A stretch of 64,000 bases of DNA from Bimastos eiseni. Lineage: Eukaryota > Annelida > Clitellata > Crassiclitellata > Lumbricidae. Position 1 is the first letter of the stretch. Every line of letters begins with the position of its first letter. The notes below the pieces were generated by a model. That model saw nothing but the letters and a program-made list of their open reading frames with translations. It did no database searches and was not told the DNA's origin. The translations under genes were made by a program, and so were the position numbers. Location of the stretch: assembly GCA_959347315.1 (NCBI GenBank), contig OY365809.1:1280282-1344281 (forward strand), given 5' to 3'. This document shows, piece by piece, positions 52,510 through 63,570 of the stretch.

Positions 52510-53305
52510 CTAGGCCGTATATGACGTCATGCATTTATGGACAATTTTTGACCCCTCCCCTTTCGTCACATGTCGTTACAAATGCCATGAACACCCTCAA
52601 ATATGACGTCACAACGTTCTGATATCCCATCCGAAAAAACCAGATGTCCAGAAATATAATCTAATGTTTCTTATAATTATCCAGAAAATAATTACAACTA
52701 TAGAAATACTTGAAATAAAATAGTAGAACGAAGAAAAATGAAGAAAGTATAATTGTTATGATCCTGTGCATTCCTGAGGACAAAAGGCTCTGGCAGCATC
52801 ATTACAACTACGAAAAAAAAATTTGTGACAATAACTCGAAACCATCCAAACTGTAGACCTGTGCTTCTCCATTTTCCCGCGGTGAAGCAAAATGTTACTT
52901 CACGAAATAAATAATATCCACTGTCCATTTTATTTGTTTCAGCGACTCTCAATGACCTGTGAGTTTGGGCGGTGTAAATGATTACTGCTTCAATGTTTGT
53001 TACAGAATAGCTGTCTCGCTTCCAAAATCCCAAAATTGGCACCGAGTGTAAAGCAAACAATTCAAAAATTAGGAATACAATAATCCTAATTAATGTTGTT
53101 AAATTGTGGTAACAATTACTCTTAGTAATGTCAAACTTGTGTAATTGAGAAAAATATTTAATAAGGTTACGCATGCATTTTAATGTTTGATGTGACGATG
53201 TGACGTCACATTTTGTCGACCCTCCCCTTCGTCACACATCGTCGAGCCAACACCCCCTAGACGCTTTGACGTCATAATCGTCATTTATGCAATGCCCCAA
53301 AGCAA
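52510..53305. repeat. Region between two related ACGTCAT repeat blocks
   Basis: ATGACGTCATGCATTTATGG with TTTGACCCCTCCCCTTTCGT at 52517-52615 is related to GTGACGTCACATTTTGTCGA with CCCTCCCCTTCGTCACACAT at 53198-53305. The blocks are in the same orientation. The piece between (52620-53190) has a 158-codon minus frame without motifs. This could be one old nonautonomous element with repeated termini. Confidence 0.5.
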
Positions 53306-54356
53306 CAAAGAAGTATAGTCCAATAAAAGCTACACATGTATATGTGTCGAAAGCTACTAAAAAAGTCCCTGAACTAACAAAGCTGTGGATACATGGTTAT
53401 GTAGCCTGAAGTAATAATTGCAAAAAGTTGCAAAAGAATATTTTGATAATGAGTTATCTAATCAGCTGCTATGACGCTTTGTACCCTAAACATTTCAGTT
53501 TATAGCAGAACAGAGTGTCTGAGGTTCATCTTCTCGACAACAGTGACACATATGAGATATATCTGTTTGGTGTTCTTTAGCAATTCCTCCAATCACTTGA
53601 GAGTAATGAAGAAGACGTTTCGTATTATCTCGATGTCACGCTCCTCAACATATCCGGAGCGTCGACGGAATCGATCAACTTGACGTCGTATATTTTGCCT
53701 AGGAAAAGAACGCCCAACAAATATTATTAGAGTCAGCGCAGCAAATTTCCCGAAGCTAATACTGTTGTCGTGCCCCCCTCCCAACCCTCCGCTCCGCTCC
53801 GCTCCGACTGCTAGGCCGCAGCGTTTGAATGAGGGTGGTTCCTCATGGTTTTTCTTCAGAGACGTAGACCCCAGCCCTAGTTTAGCTTCCTCATAGGAAG
53901 TCGCTACGGAGATCTCTTTACTCTAGCAGGTAATTGCCTAACTCCCGGTAATTCGGTTTTACCTTACCCTTTAACCTCTCACTCCTTCTAATCTCAGTCC
54001 TTCTCGTCTTCCTGTCATCTCTACTCTCTGTTCCAAATGTCGCTTCATCATCTGTAGTTGTCTGTCGACCATTGGCGCCGTAGAAGAAGAGAATCGTGGA
54101 CAAGGTTTGCTTGCGGTTATTTCTTCTACTAAGTCTTCCAAGCCTAACTCAATCTTATCCAGAGAGTAACTCGACAATATTCAGCCTTGACCTTAGCGTA
54201 TATCACCGGCCAGTTTTTGCTGCTGAAGTTCATCTCTTCCTTGAACTAGTCACGTGATTATCGCATACTTCTACCCTGCGCTGCGGCTTGTCATCGTCCG
54301 TCGTCTCTGTCACATCATTTATATAATGTATATACATATTAGCACAACTAATCATC

Positions 54357-54359
<3 letters not shown>

Positions 54360-54387
<28 letters not shown>
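54360..54387. repeat. (TA)n microsatellite
   Basis: A pure TA run lies in the last intron of TPMT-like copy B. Confidence 0.9.
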
Positions 54388-54699
54388 CATTACTAGGCCT
54401 ACATCAGTTTCCTTCTGTATTATATATCAACGTTATTAATTATGCAAAATCCAAGAGACTGACACTTTTAATATATTTGATCAATAAATGAAATTGGCTT
54501 CATATTCTACTGCTATGTAGACATTGTTTGCCGGTATTATTAGATGTGATGTGATGTAATTCTTGAACGATTAGATAAGAACACGCAGGCTTTGTAGTAA
54601 TTCGTACCCCAATATTCGAAGACCTTTGAAATTGGAATGCTGAACGGAGATTCTACAAAGAAATTAAACATTCACTTCAAACGAATTTATATCTTAATC

Positions 54700-55110
54700 A
54701 ATGAGCTATATAGCGCCACTTAAAAAGAGAAACCATCAAAGGCGATCTCCAGATCGATCTGACAACACCAAATCACGATCGACTAGAGCGATTTTGAAAC
54801 ACCTGCGGAAAGGCGGCAAAGACAGACAAAGATGTCATTACGAAGGCTGCTATAGGTAACCTACTCCAGAAAACGATGGACCGGTCACAGCGAAGTTTTT
54901 TATGGGACGCGGTAGAAGTTCCAGCCATTGGAACACCGCGTCGCCTTGTGTGGTAGAGCAAAGGTATATACGGCCTTGTATGAAAATCAAATAATGCAAT
55001 AGGGTCTATGTAATTCTCGAAAGCCTTCCAAGGAACCACGTGTAGGTCTATGATCTGCACCCGCAGCTTATCAATGGTGAGAACGAAACAATTTGAGTTG
55101 AAAGTCAAGC
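54700..55110 (+). repeat. SINE-like repeat, TATATAGCGCC family, long copy
   Basis: It starts with GAGCTATATAGCGCCACTTA and has the family's ACCTACTCCAGAAAACGATG region. The 111-codon minus frame over it is not a gene. It lies in an intron of TPMT-like copy B. Confidence 0.6.
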
Positions 55111-56130
55111 GTTAAAAGACGAGAAGCAGAGCTTTATCCATATTATATTGCGCACCAGTCGTCAAAGAGCTTTAAGGAGATTTGCGAATAAAGTCCGCCA
55201 GTTTAATTCCATTTATTAGGGTCGGCAAATGGAACTGCACACTTTCCAAATTTTCTAAGTGATCGTGCTACAACACAGTCAGCTTCAGATGAAGATCGTA
55301 GTCCTCGTAATTACAACGTAATTCCAGGAATAACAAGGTCAAAGTAGCCTTTGAAAAAGCTAATGTCTTTTTAGGTGCCATCATAGCTTTTAGTGAAGAC
55401 TGTATTGTTTTTACAAGGCCATCATACCTTTGAACAGACGATCGTCATATTCGAACAGTTCTAACAGGTGACCCGTATTCGCAGTCTTCAGAGCGGTAAA
55501 CAGACGTGCGTATCTGGAATGCAGTTAAATAATTGATGACGAACACGGGTTCTTCGCCCGTCGTATTACGAAATTTGACTTAGAACAAACTAATTGTGCT
55601 TATGAACTGATTGAGATCGTAATCGTAATCTCAACATTTCTACAGCGCCCACAAGAGTTAAGTCGCGGGGACCAGTCTTTTCACAGGCGCAATATCTGTG
55701 ATATAAGCTTATGTGATGTTGCGACATTCTGCATTTTTTGATAGTCGCGCAGTGACTTTACGTGGTAGCCTATACAACGAAAGAATAATTGTGTCACAAG
55801 GTAGACCTACATAACTGTTATCACTGTGAAAATATTGATGACCGATTTTATTTACCTAGACCTAGGTTCTAGAGCAATATAGGCCTACTTTCATCTGAGC
55901 TTTTATATGCTTTCAAATATTTAACCTTGAATCTCGTCGTTTTAGGCCAATTACATCTGCCACGTTTCACTGGGGTCGTGCGATCTTGAGATCCCACTCT
56001 GCGCTGAATATTATACAGTTCCCTTAAATATAGCAAAGAATCAAAGAATCATTATTTAGCATGCGATATAAAACCAAGGGACTCATCCTTCAAGCATACA
56101 TTAATACATACATACATTATATATATATTC

Positions 56131-56131
<1 letters not shown>

Positions 56132-56180
<49 letters not shown>
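56132..56180. repeat. (GT)n microsatellite
   Basis: About 23 GT units follow ATATATATTCTGC, in an intron of TPMT-like copy B. Confidence 0.95.
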
Positions 56181-56181
<1 letters not shown>

Positions 56182-56999
56182 AATAACGAGCCAAGCGCAC
56201 GCCTTGCTCAAACCAATCCCGGTATGCCTGCAGCTACCTCTAAGAAGACAGCCCACAACCTGCCAGACAGACTATGGTGCCACGAAACCCTGACCAATGT
56301 AATTGTCTTGGCATTTTTTTTATAGACTATGCATCTTCTAGCCATATGATAATAGTTGTCCATAAATATATTAGCAAAGTAATAGAACTCATCATCATCA
56401 CCATCATCGCTTGAAGATTAAGGAACCATTAAGAGAATAAGGCATAGGGTTGATAGCCTACCGTTCTCTTTCTTCGGGATTTACAGCCCCGAAACTGCCC
56501 CGATCCCAAATGGCATCGAACGGTCCTTCGCCAGTTCTATTCAGATGTATACAGCAAGAAGGAAAATTAGTATCTCAGGCTAATCCTAAATCACAGCTAC
56601 ATCATAGCCTACATGCAAGCCTATATATATATATATATATAATTTATATATGTATATATATGTGTGTATTTTATTGGTGAACAATAAAGCATTTGATTGA
56701 TTTATTGATTGATTGATTGACTGCGAATTGAATAGTAACTTTTCATCTGCGCGATTTTCTGATGTATACGGCACAAAAGCTATCTAACGAGGATTTGAAT
56801 CAGTGCCATCTGGGTTAACCATCAGATTGTTTGAAACCCCAAACAAACTGAAGAAGAAATATATCGTTGCATTTCAGAATAATTGCACTTCTGAAAATGA
56901 ATGTTTGCAGGTCCAACTGAAAATGTGGAATTCAAGGGAACAAAACAGTTGGACGCACGGAGGGATAAAAACATAGGAATTGAGATTATAAGCCCTATG

Positions 57000-57050
57000 A
57001 TTGAATGAATGATTGAATGAATGATTGAATGAATGATTGAATGAATGAAT
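57000..57050. repeat. 12-bp tandem repeat ATTGAATGAATG
   Basis: Four units; the minus frame shows HSFN repeated. An upstream piece, SERCGALKRLASKAKRDK, is open but unassigned. Confidence 0.85.
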
Positions 57051-57169
57051 GATGTCTACTATTTTGTCTCTTTTGGCCTTGCTGGCCAATCTCTTGAGAG
57101 CTCCACACCTTTCTGACTGAAAGCACATCGTGCGTTATAAATACTTGGCTAATCCAGGTCCAGCTGGCG

Positions 57170-57345
57170 CTCTGTTACTTTTGGGTTTCCCTAAGGTTCT
57201 GTGCTGGGTCCATTGTTTGAGGTCGAGACCCCACTGCTGTTGACGCCCACATGCAAAGCATTATGCTCTGCTGTCCGGGGCTTTTTCGTCGTTCCATTTC
57301 CACGTGCTGTCCTGATGCAGCATTGAGCCTTCTCGATTCTGGAGC
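57170..57345 (+). mobile_element. Small LINE reverse-transcriptase fragment (GFP*GSVLGPLF)
   Basis: TTTCCCTAAGGTTCTGTGCT GGGTCCATTG encodes GFP*GSVLGPLF, the RT motif G.PQGSVLGPLLF with its Gln codon changed to stop. Nothing further of the RT is readable after ~20 codons. Confidence 0.7.
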
Positions 57346-57500
57346 TTAGGGGTCGTTCACATATTATATAACGCATGAAATCCCAATTTTTGACCCACCC
57401 CATACCCCTAATAACGTTATATAACAGCAGCTGGGATCCCCCCACCCGTATATTATATAACAGATATGCTACACACACCCCTACCCCACCCCAGCCTATA
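57345..57500. repeat. Fragment of a GGTCGTTCACATATTA element
   Basis: TTAGGGGTCGTTCACATATT followed by ATAACG and TTTTTGACCCACCCCATACC resembles the TIR and sub-terminal zone of the MITE at 63123-63570. No right end is seen. Confidence 0.6.
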
Positions 57501-57514
57501 AGCACATTAAAAGA

Positions 57515-57650
57515 CATACAATCCACATAATTGGTCGAAATGTGAGCTTGCTGTCGAGGGTAACCCCAAGTGTTTTGACAGAGTCTGAAAGCAGCACAGC
57601 AGTGCCCGCCAGTTCAATGCTAGAGAGCATAGGGAAAGAACGCAGGCGTT
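57515..57650 (-). mobile_element. Small LINE reverse-transcriptase fragment (VKTLGVTLDSKLTF)
   Basis: On the minus strand SFPMLSSIELAGTAVLLSDS then VKTLGVTLDSKLTF is the classic segment after the RT catalytic core. It lies just inside intron 1 of TPMT-like copy B and on the opposite strand to the fragment at 57170. Confidence 0.8.
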
Positions 57651-57889
57651 GACATGAGCCAAATACAATGAAAGACGTTCGTATAGTAGACCTACGTACG
57701 GGTTAACGTCTTCCTTGTGCCATGACGCATCTTGGCCGTACCATTTACGATTCCAGTAATCCTCCGTTAAATACTTCAGGTCCATTCCTTGATCTGTCAT
57801 TTTGCACTGGAAATCATTTCACAAGATTAATATCATTTTTATTGTTGTTATTAATATTATTTGTTAATGTTTGATTTTTTTTATTATAA

Positions 57890-58010
57890 TCATTATAAAC
57901 TATTATTAATATAAAATGTTATTAATAATAATAATAATATCATTAATAATAATAATAATAATAATAACATTATTATTATTATTATTATTATTAACATTTT
58001 AAAAATAATA
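57890..58010. repeat. (AAT)n/(ATT)n microsatellites
   Basis: Alternating AAT and ATT tracts upstream of the TPMT-like copy B start lead into the large palindrome. Confidence 0.9.
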
Positions 58011-58019
58011 TAAAAAAAT

Positions 58020-58102
58020 AAAAAATAATCATCGTCACCACCATAATCATCAGCAGAATAAAAATAGCATTAGTAATAGTAATGATAGTATGATAATGAT
58101 AG

Positions 58103-58146
<44 letters not shown>

Positions 58147-58222
58147 TCATTATTATCATTACTATTATTAATGCTATTTTTATTCTACTGATGATTATGG
58201 TGGTGACGATGATTATTTTTTC
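58020..58222. repeat. ~200-bp palindrome (two ~100-base arms, no spacer)
   Basis: AAAATAATCATCGTCACCAC at the left is mirrored by GTGGTGACGATGATTATTTT at the right. The arms match almost throughout and meet at AATAATAATAATATTATTAT near 58121. Confidence 0.92.
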
Positions 58223-58267
58223 TCATCATCATCATGCGATTACAATTATTACTATTGCTTTTATCAC

Positions 58268-58440
58268 GGTGGCTGGTCGGTTAAAGTAGTCAGCCCGTAA
58301 CGCTCAGTGTGCTCTGGTTCGACCCTCGTCCGAGGCGTCACTGTGAGCAAGTCATTCGCGCACAATTGCTCTGTCGAGGAGTGTGCACTTCTGAGTAAAT
58401 GATGTTGGAAGAAGGGCAATATCAAATTTCAAGAGAATCA
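58268..58440 (+). mobile_element. tRNA-derived SINE, copy with head
   Basis: GGTGGCTGGTCGGTTAAAG (A-box-like) and GGTTCGACCCTCGTCC (B box) are followed by the shared body and tail ATGTTGGAAGAAGGGCAATA TCAAATTT. Internal parts are deleted relative to the copy at 30838. Confidence 0.85.
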
Positions 58441-58540
58441 AATCAGATCAAAATAAAATATTATCATGACTATCATTACAACTGCAATCATTAACCAAAG
58501 GAAACTCTGAAAGTCAAGATAAACACAGAAAAATGTGTGA

Positions 58541-58640
58541 AATAAGTTTATTTAACGACGCATCCATGACAAGGATGATAAGCGGTCAGAAAAATTGTTG
58601 CGCTCCTTCTTTATATAAACAACTGCAACATGATCCGCTG
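58541..58640 (-). mobile_element. Solo 3' end of the RNase H LINE
   Basis: AAGTTTATTTAACGACGCAT CCATGAC matches the 3' end of the LINE at 49640 (AAGTTTATTTAACGACGCAT CCATAAC). Only the terminus is present, as expected for strong 5' truncation. Confidence 0.75.
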
Positions 58641-58665
58641 CAATAGCAAGCACCATAGGCCTATA

Positions 58666-60123
58666 CAGGGTGGGCCAAAAAAGTAACACCTAAGGATTTT
58701 TGCTAATATTTTGAGAAAAGTTAGAAATATTAAATGATGTCTTCCAGGCTGAAAGCCAATTCATATTTGCATAAAATTATAACCGCCAAAATTGACTAAA
58801 ATATTTCAAGCAGAACAAAAGTTATATCACTTTTAATGAGTGCAGCCACTGATTTTTGATTGTCAAAAAACATTTAACGCCGCAACAGTTATAAAAAGCG
58901 AATTTATGAAGACACATTTCAAGTAGTTGTAATAAAACACACATCGTTATTATCATTATTATTATTATTGAGAAAAGAAACTGGAAATTATCGCAAATGT
59001 AAGTCACTTTTACGTCATCTAGCAAGCAGTCGGTTAAATTGATTAATAAAAATGTTTTAGCGATTAATCATTTAATGATAGCATTTGCAACATAATAAAA
59101 ATGTGCAAGGTGTCCATGACAGACAAAATGCGTATACAGACACTTCATGATTCATGGGCATGATCTTGGAGCTAAAGCTGTAATCAAAGCTCACTCTGGC
59201 TGAGCATTTATAAAAATATGCGGACGCATTGATGATAGGAGGTGGACGGTGGAACGTCGTAAAGTCAGCGGAAGGCAAAAATCTATCGGCACCCGAACAA
59301 ATATGGAGCTCATGTTGACGAACCTAATTGCTCCGAGAATAGCAACATCAGAAATTATCTCAGTGCTCTTCGAATTTCAGCGTCTGTTAGAAGATTTGTC
59401 AAAGAAGATCTGAACCTCACCATTTTTCGCCGTGTCCTTGGGCAAATTATCACCGATGCAATTGCCCTAAACCAGGTCATCGAAACTTGCCAACTAGACT
59501 CAGGATCAGAGGTGTAACAAGGTTTTGAAAAGTGGGGGGGGGGCATAATTTCAAAAATATTGCGCACAGCGGCAAAAAAATCCTCCCCCCACTTTTTGAA
59601 TTTGGCCCCCAGAAATTTGAAAAATGGGGGCACAAATTATTTTAACAAAGGTAATCTTAAAAAGCTATTGGATAAACATAAAAAAAGAACCGATTTGGGG
59701 CACATGAGGGGCATTGAGCACTAAAACTGACGGGGGGCTTTGCCCCCGTTTTGAAACTGGGTGGGGGCGGTGCTTCTGACCTCCCGCTTGTTACACCCCT
59801 GCTCAGAATATGTGTGGCTACTGGTGGTAGACACAGGTTGTAAAACAATATCATGTTTGTTTAATAACAGTTACTTGAGATGTGACATCATACAATCGTT
59901 TTTGTAACTTTTGCTGCGTAAAATGTTTTTTGAGTATCAAAAATCAGTGGTTGCACTCACTAAACTGTGATATAACTGTTTTGTGTGTGAAATAGTTTAG
60001 TCAAATTTGGCGGTTATATGTTAATGTGAATTAGCTTAGCGCCTGTAAAATGTCATTTACTAATCTCTACTTTTGGCCGAAATATTAAAAAACAGAGGGT
60101 GTTACTTTTAATGGTCCACCCTG
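58666..60123. mobile_element. mariner/Tc1-type element, defective, with nested hAT MITE
   Basis: The ends CAGGGTGGGCCAAAAAAGTA and TACTTTTAATGGTCCACCCTG are inverted and flanked by TA (58664-58665 and 60124-60125). The terminal inverted repeats are long: TGATTTTTGATTGTCAAAAA near 58850 is mirrored near 59930-59955. A plus-strand stretch (59283-59495) gives SVRRFVKEDLNLTIFRRVLG, like the second helix-turn-helix of mariner-family transposases. The catalytic part is absent. Without the insertion at 59507-59801 it is about 1.15 kb. Confidence 0.88.
59507..59801. mobile_element. hAT-type MITE, family C, nested inside the mariner
   Basis: The ends CAGAGGTGTAACAAG and CTTGTTACACCCCTG are inverted. 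An 8-bp duplication CTCAGGAT (59499-59506) and CTCAGAAT (59802-59809) flanks it. It cuts the transposase remnant, so it is younger than the mariner. Confidence 0.93.
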
Positions 60124-60125
60124 TA

Positions 60126-61590
60126 TATATATATAAAGCAGAACATTTAGGCAACTACTGCATAGGCTACCCAACGAGAGTCTTCTGGCGTTTGATCGTT
60201 CTCAATACAGGGCCTATCCACTTCTTCGAGATCCAATTTCCTTTAGACAACGCATCCGTAGATTTCATTCAGAGGGTGGAATTGAGTGACCTTCGACTTT
60301 TCACTTTGGACTTAGAGGTATAAATGAACTTCGACAATACGTTCTGCAACAAAACGAAGGCGAATATCCTATGGAAAAGGTTGCTGTATTATTACTGACT
60401 GAATCATCAACTAAACCATATATAGGTCTACATCGAATCACTTATCTACTGTGTTCTTACCTTCAAGATTTTATTTTAATAAATCCTCACGCCTATATGT
60501 ACTAAAATGAACGGAGAACCTATGCGCGTAGTTTCCAAATTAAACAAGAAGACAGTTCCTAAAGTAATATTAAATATAGACTTGAAACTGACTTCGGAAT
60601 ATTCAATGGACACTAAAATCTTCCATTCGACTCTGAAACCTTCAGCTGACGTGTGGTTGCGACTGATAAAATGACCCTAAACAACTGTCATCTATAGGCC
60701 TACTTAGTATTAAAAGCGATTCTATAATAGGCATATAATGATGTTATGCTGACTTATGCAAAATGAAAGTGGGCCTAACAACACTCTTTTTCAACGCAAC
60801 AGACACTCAAAGGCAACAAATCATGACAACCGCAGAGGGGTAGCTAAGAGGGCAGAGCGGGGGGGTGGACATGAGTCCTCTGGCGCAAAGTTAGAGGAGA
60901 CGCCAAAATGAGGATTAATACTAAATGCCTTAGTTACGACTCTGGAAAACCGCCAGTTTAATGTGTTTTCTTTCTCTTCGCAGGGACTAACACAATTTAT
61001 GCCTGGATAGGCCTATTGAATTTAAGTCTGGCGTCAATGGGATTGTAAGACCTGCCGGTAGGCCTACGTTTTCTATAAGGACTGCCTGTAAAACCCGGTT
61101 AAAGGTCACGGGAAAGTATAGACCTTGAATGTATAACGTGTAAAAAGGCTCTCGAGCATAACAATTTTTTTTAAAGTCTATACATTTTTTAGATAGTCTA
61201 GAATGAACCAGACCTTACATGTTGAATAGTAGTTAGGCCTGCGATGTTTGTAGGCTTAAAACGGTACAAACTCAGCGGCAATGCGTTGTTGGAGCTTGCA
61301 ACCGACCTTGGTTTGTATGCGACTAGTGAGAAAAGATCTGAGCAAGTTTGAGTAGTTTAAAACGCTGGTATTGTTTAAAAAAATCAATTAGAGTTGAAAC
61401 AGAATTGTATTTGGAAAACTTGATTTTTTCTAAATTGTTATATATTCACAATTAAGTCGTGCATTCAGAACACTTAGCCGATGTAACAATATTATTTTTG
61501 CAATGTTTTCCATTGGATTGTCGAAATCTTGCCACTCAACCGTTACACTTCTGACTATCTAACAGATCAAAATAACACCACGCTTTGAGC
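60126..61590. other. No gene recognised
   Basis: A hAT-like single end (CAGAGGGGTAGCTAAGAGGG) occurs at 60834. The rest shows no coding motif. Confidence 0.4.
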
Positions 61591-61594
61591 ATCA

Positions 61595-61860
61595 ATCAAT
61601 CAATGTGAATTTGACATAGAGATCTGCGACCCCGTCAAGGTATCTACTCAGAGGCGCGCCGCTCCCGGTCTGACTGTGGCTAAAAACACGGATTTCAATG
61701 AACAGTAAAATGCAGGCGAGGAATTTTTAGGCAAGAGGTGTAGCTCTCTGGGAGCCCATTCCAGATGATCAGGCCTTGTTGCGTCGTTGTGGTACGAGCG
61801 AAAGGGAGCATGATGGCCCAGTTCCCACTGTCCCAAGTGTCCCCTCCGTCTCATCACACC
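61595..61860 (+). repeat. SINE-like repeat, long body, head eroded
   Basis: CTACTCAGAGGCGCGCCGCT, GGGAGCCCATTCCAGATGAT and CAGTTCCCACTGTCCCAAG follow the layout of the TATATAGC family (compare 28107 and 19452). The head is replaced by AATCAATCAATGTGAATTTG. Confidence 0.5.
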
Positions 61861-61864
61861 ATTT

Positions 61865-63110
61865 GATTAATATTTGCGTTGGATTTCTAGAAGGAATCAG
61901 TTCGTGTGATCGGCGCCAGGACTTCCGATTCTCGGACATTCACTTATTGCTATGACAGGCATTTATGCCAAAACATAATGTCTTTCCTGAAATGATTATA
62001 ATGATAACGTTGTGTCTTTTGCACTATTGTATGACAGCAATGTTGAAGACCTCGACCATGAAATTCTCCAACTTTGGCGCCTGCTTATGCATTCAAGTTT
62101 ATGAGCAACTAATAATATATGACCACAACGATAGTTCTGGCTTCTTTATGAAACCATACAAAATTGCTGTTCATGAAATGCACAGAATGTCGACCAGCTA
62201 TTGTTTTACCAGTAACATCAACAGCCTGTCGGAAAAGCTTTACTGTTCTGAAATTAATTAATACATACCTAAAATGCACTATGTCTCGTATTCGTCTAAG
62301 TATACTCTAACAATGCTGTCGATTGAATCTGTTCGTGAAGAGTCCATTACCATGGATGTCTTTGTGGATCAGTTTGACTCTTGCTTTTCATTAAGTGTAT
62401 GCAATGTGCATAGTTAATGCTTTACTTTTAAATAAAGTCATTCTATTTCCAAATATCTAGAGGTCGTTGATGTGAAAAATTCATGCTGGTCTATAATGCA
62501 TAAACATGTATCTGGTCGAAGCACTCTCAGTTTCGACAAATTCGGGTATCCAATTGGCTCCCTCCCGGGGCCCTTGGCCCCTCTGATGGAAAAACCTAGA
62601 GCCGCCACTGGTCGGAAATACTACGTCGCAGTAAGCCTACAAACAAAATGGAGACCGCTGCTGGAAGACATGAAATGCTGTTTGTTATTGAACAGCAATA
62701 TGTACGTTTGTTTCACGTAGTTGTCTAATAACTAAGTATTGCCCAAATGATCCAGCGCTCGTGAATAAGCTGGTGCCCTGCGCTTGGCTTTCAAGTGGCG
62801 CTCTAGAAGTTTGGAGATTACGATTGATAGCGTGATTGGGGGTAAAGGATTTTGTCAACTTTATGTCAATGTCCTTTAATACGCAGTACCGTCTCAAAGG
62901 CTCTTAAGGTCATCTAAAAGAGCCGCACATTCTCCTAGTACAGTATATTAGTAACAGTAGGCCCTGTAGTGCTTTATCACAGAGAACTCGAGAAACATTT
63001 TCGCAAATCTTAGATGACCTCAAGAGCCTTTGAGAGATTTTTAATTGACATTGTACAAATATACATTTTTCACAATGGTATGGTCAGCTCTGGTCTAACG
63101 TATAGGAAAT
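61865..63110. other. No gene recognised; repeat scraps
   Basis: A hAT-like right end (TAGAGCCGCCACTG, 62598) and an inverted piece of the CAGCTTATTCACGAGCGCTG repeat (62755-62815) are present. GGCTCTTAAGGTCATCTAA (62899) and TTAGATGACCTCAAGAGCC (63008) form an inverted pair of unknown origin. Confidence 0.45.
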
Positions 63111-63122
63111 AGTTTCAGTTTA

Positions 63123-63570
63123 GGGCCCATCCATATAATTACGTACGCAAAAAATCGGATTTTCGGACCCCCTCCCTCTGTTGCACCGCGTACATTACGT
63201 GGATCCCCTCCCCATGCGTACGTACATTTGAGATCTATCCCTTGCAAACGCGAAATAGCTAAAGACATCTTTAAGTCATTGATTTTACCACAGGCTATTT
63301 TTTAAGCTTCATATTTGACAGTTTAAATGCATTTGAAACCGTTTTAATGCTATAGTCTACATAATATTGATTAAGCAGGAATGTAGTCTGTGATTAGGTT
63401 TACAGTTATGATTTTCATATTCTGTATTGTGAATGTAAAGCATAGACAATTATATTTGCGTACGTACGTATTATTGGACTCCCTCTCTCCCACCATACAC
63501 ACCAGAACGCAAAATCGCCGAAATTCGAACCCACCTCGCTGTGTAAGCCTACGTAATATGTGAACGGCCC
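63123..63570. mobile_element. MITE with TTTA target duplication (GGGCCGTTCACATATTACGTA type)
   Basis: The left end GGGCCCATCCATATAATTAC GTACG and the right end, inverted, GGGCCGTTCACATATTACGT AGG are imperfect ~25-bp repeats. TTTA flanks both sides (63119-63122 and 63571-63574). GTACGTAC words recur inside. I do not assign a superfamily. Confidence 0.82.

Larger units (their letters stand above)
53593..57800 (-). pseudogene. Thiopurine S-methyltransferase-like gene, copy B; incomplete, last exon frameshifted
   Basis: Exons on the minus strand: 57800-57696 (start; YLTEDYWNRKWYGQDASWHK, as in TPMT LTLEEWQDKWVNGKTAFHQ), 56536-56462 (GEGPFDAIWDRGSFGAVNPE, the IWDRGALVAINP motif), 55513-55428 (YARLFTALKTANTGHLLELF, EYDDRLFKG), 54652-54608 (SPFSIPISKVFEYWG) and 53698-53593 (KIYDVKLIDSVDAPD). 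The last three match copy A exon for exon (86, 45 and ~106-116 bases). In the last exon the reading frame stops at 53625, while the expected end (VEERD, then FFITLK and stop at 53593) lies in another frame after a two-base insertion or one-base loss. No exon with the SAM-binding PLCGK motif was found between 56536 and 57696, which holds LINE debris. It is most likely a decaying paralogue. Confidence 0.72.

Noticed and set aside
52698..53174. 158-codon minus-strand frame rich in Phe, Val and Ile
   Set aside because: It lies in AT-rich DNA between two repeat blocks; I see no signal peptide pattern, family motif or conserved context strong enough to call a gene.
54773..55108. 111-codon minus-strand frame
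   Set aside because: It overlaps a long SINE-like copy and lies in an intron of TPMT-like copy B.
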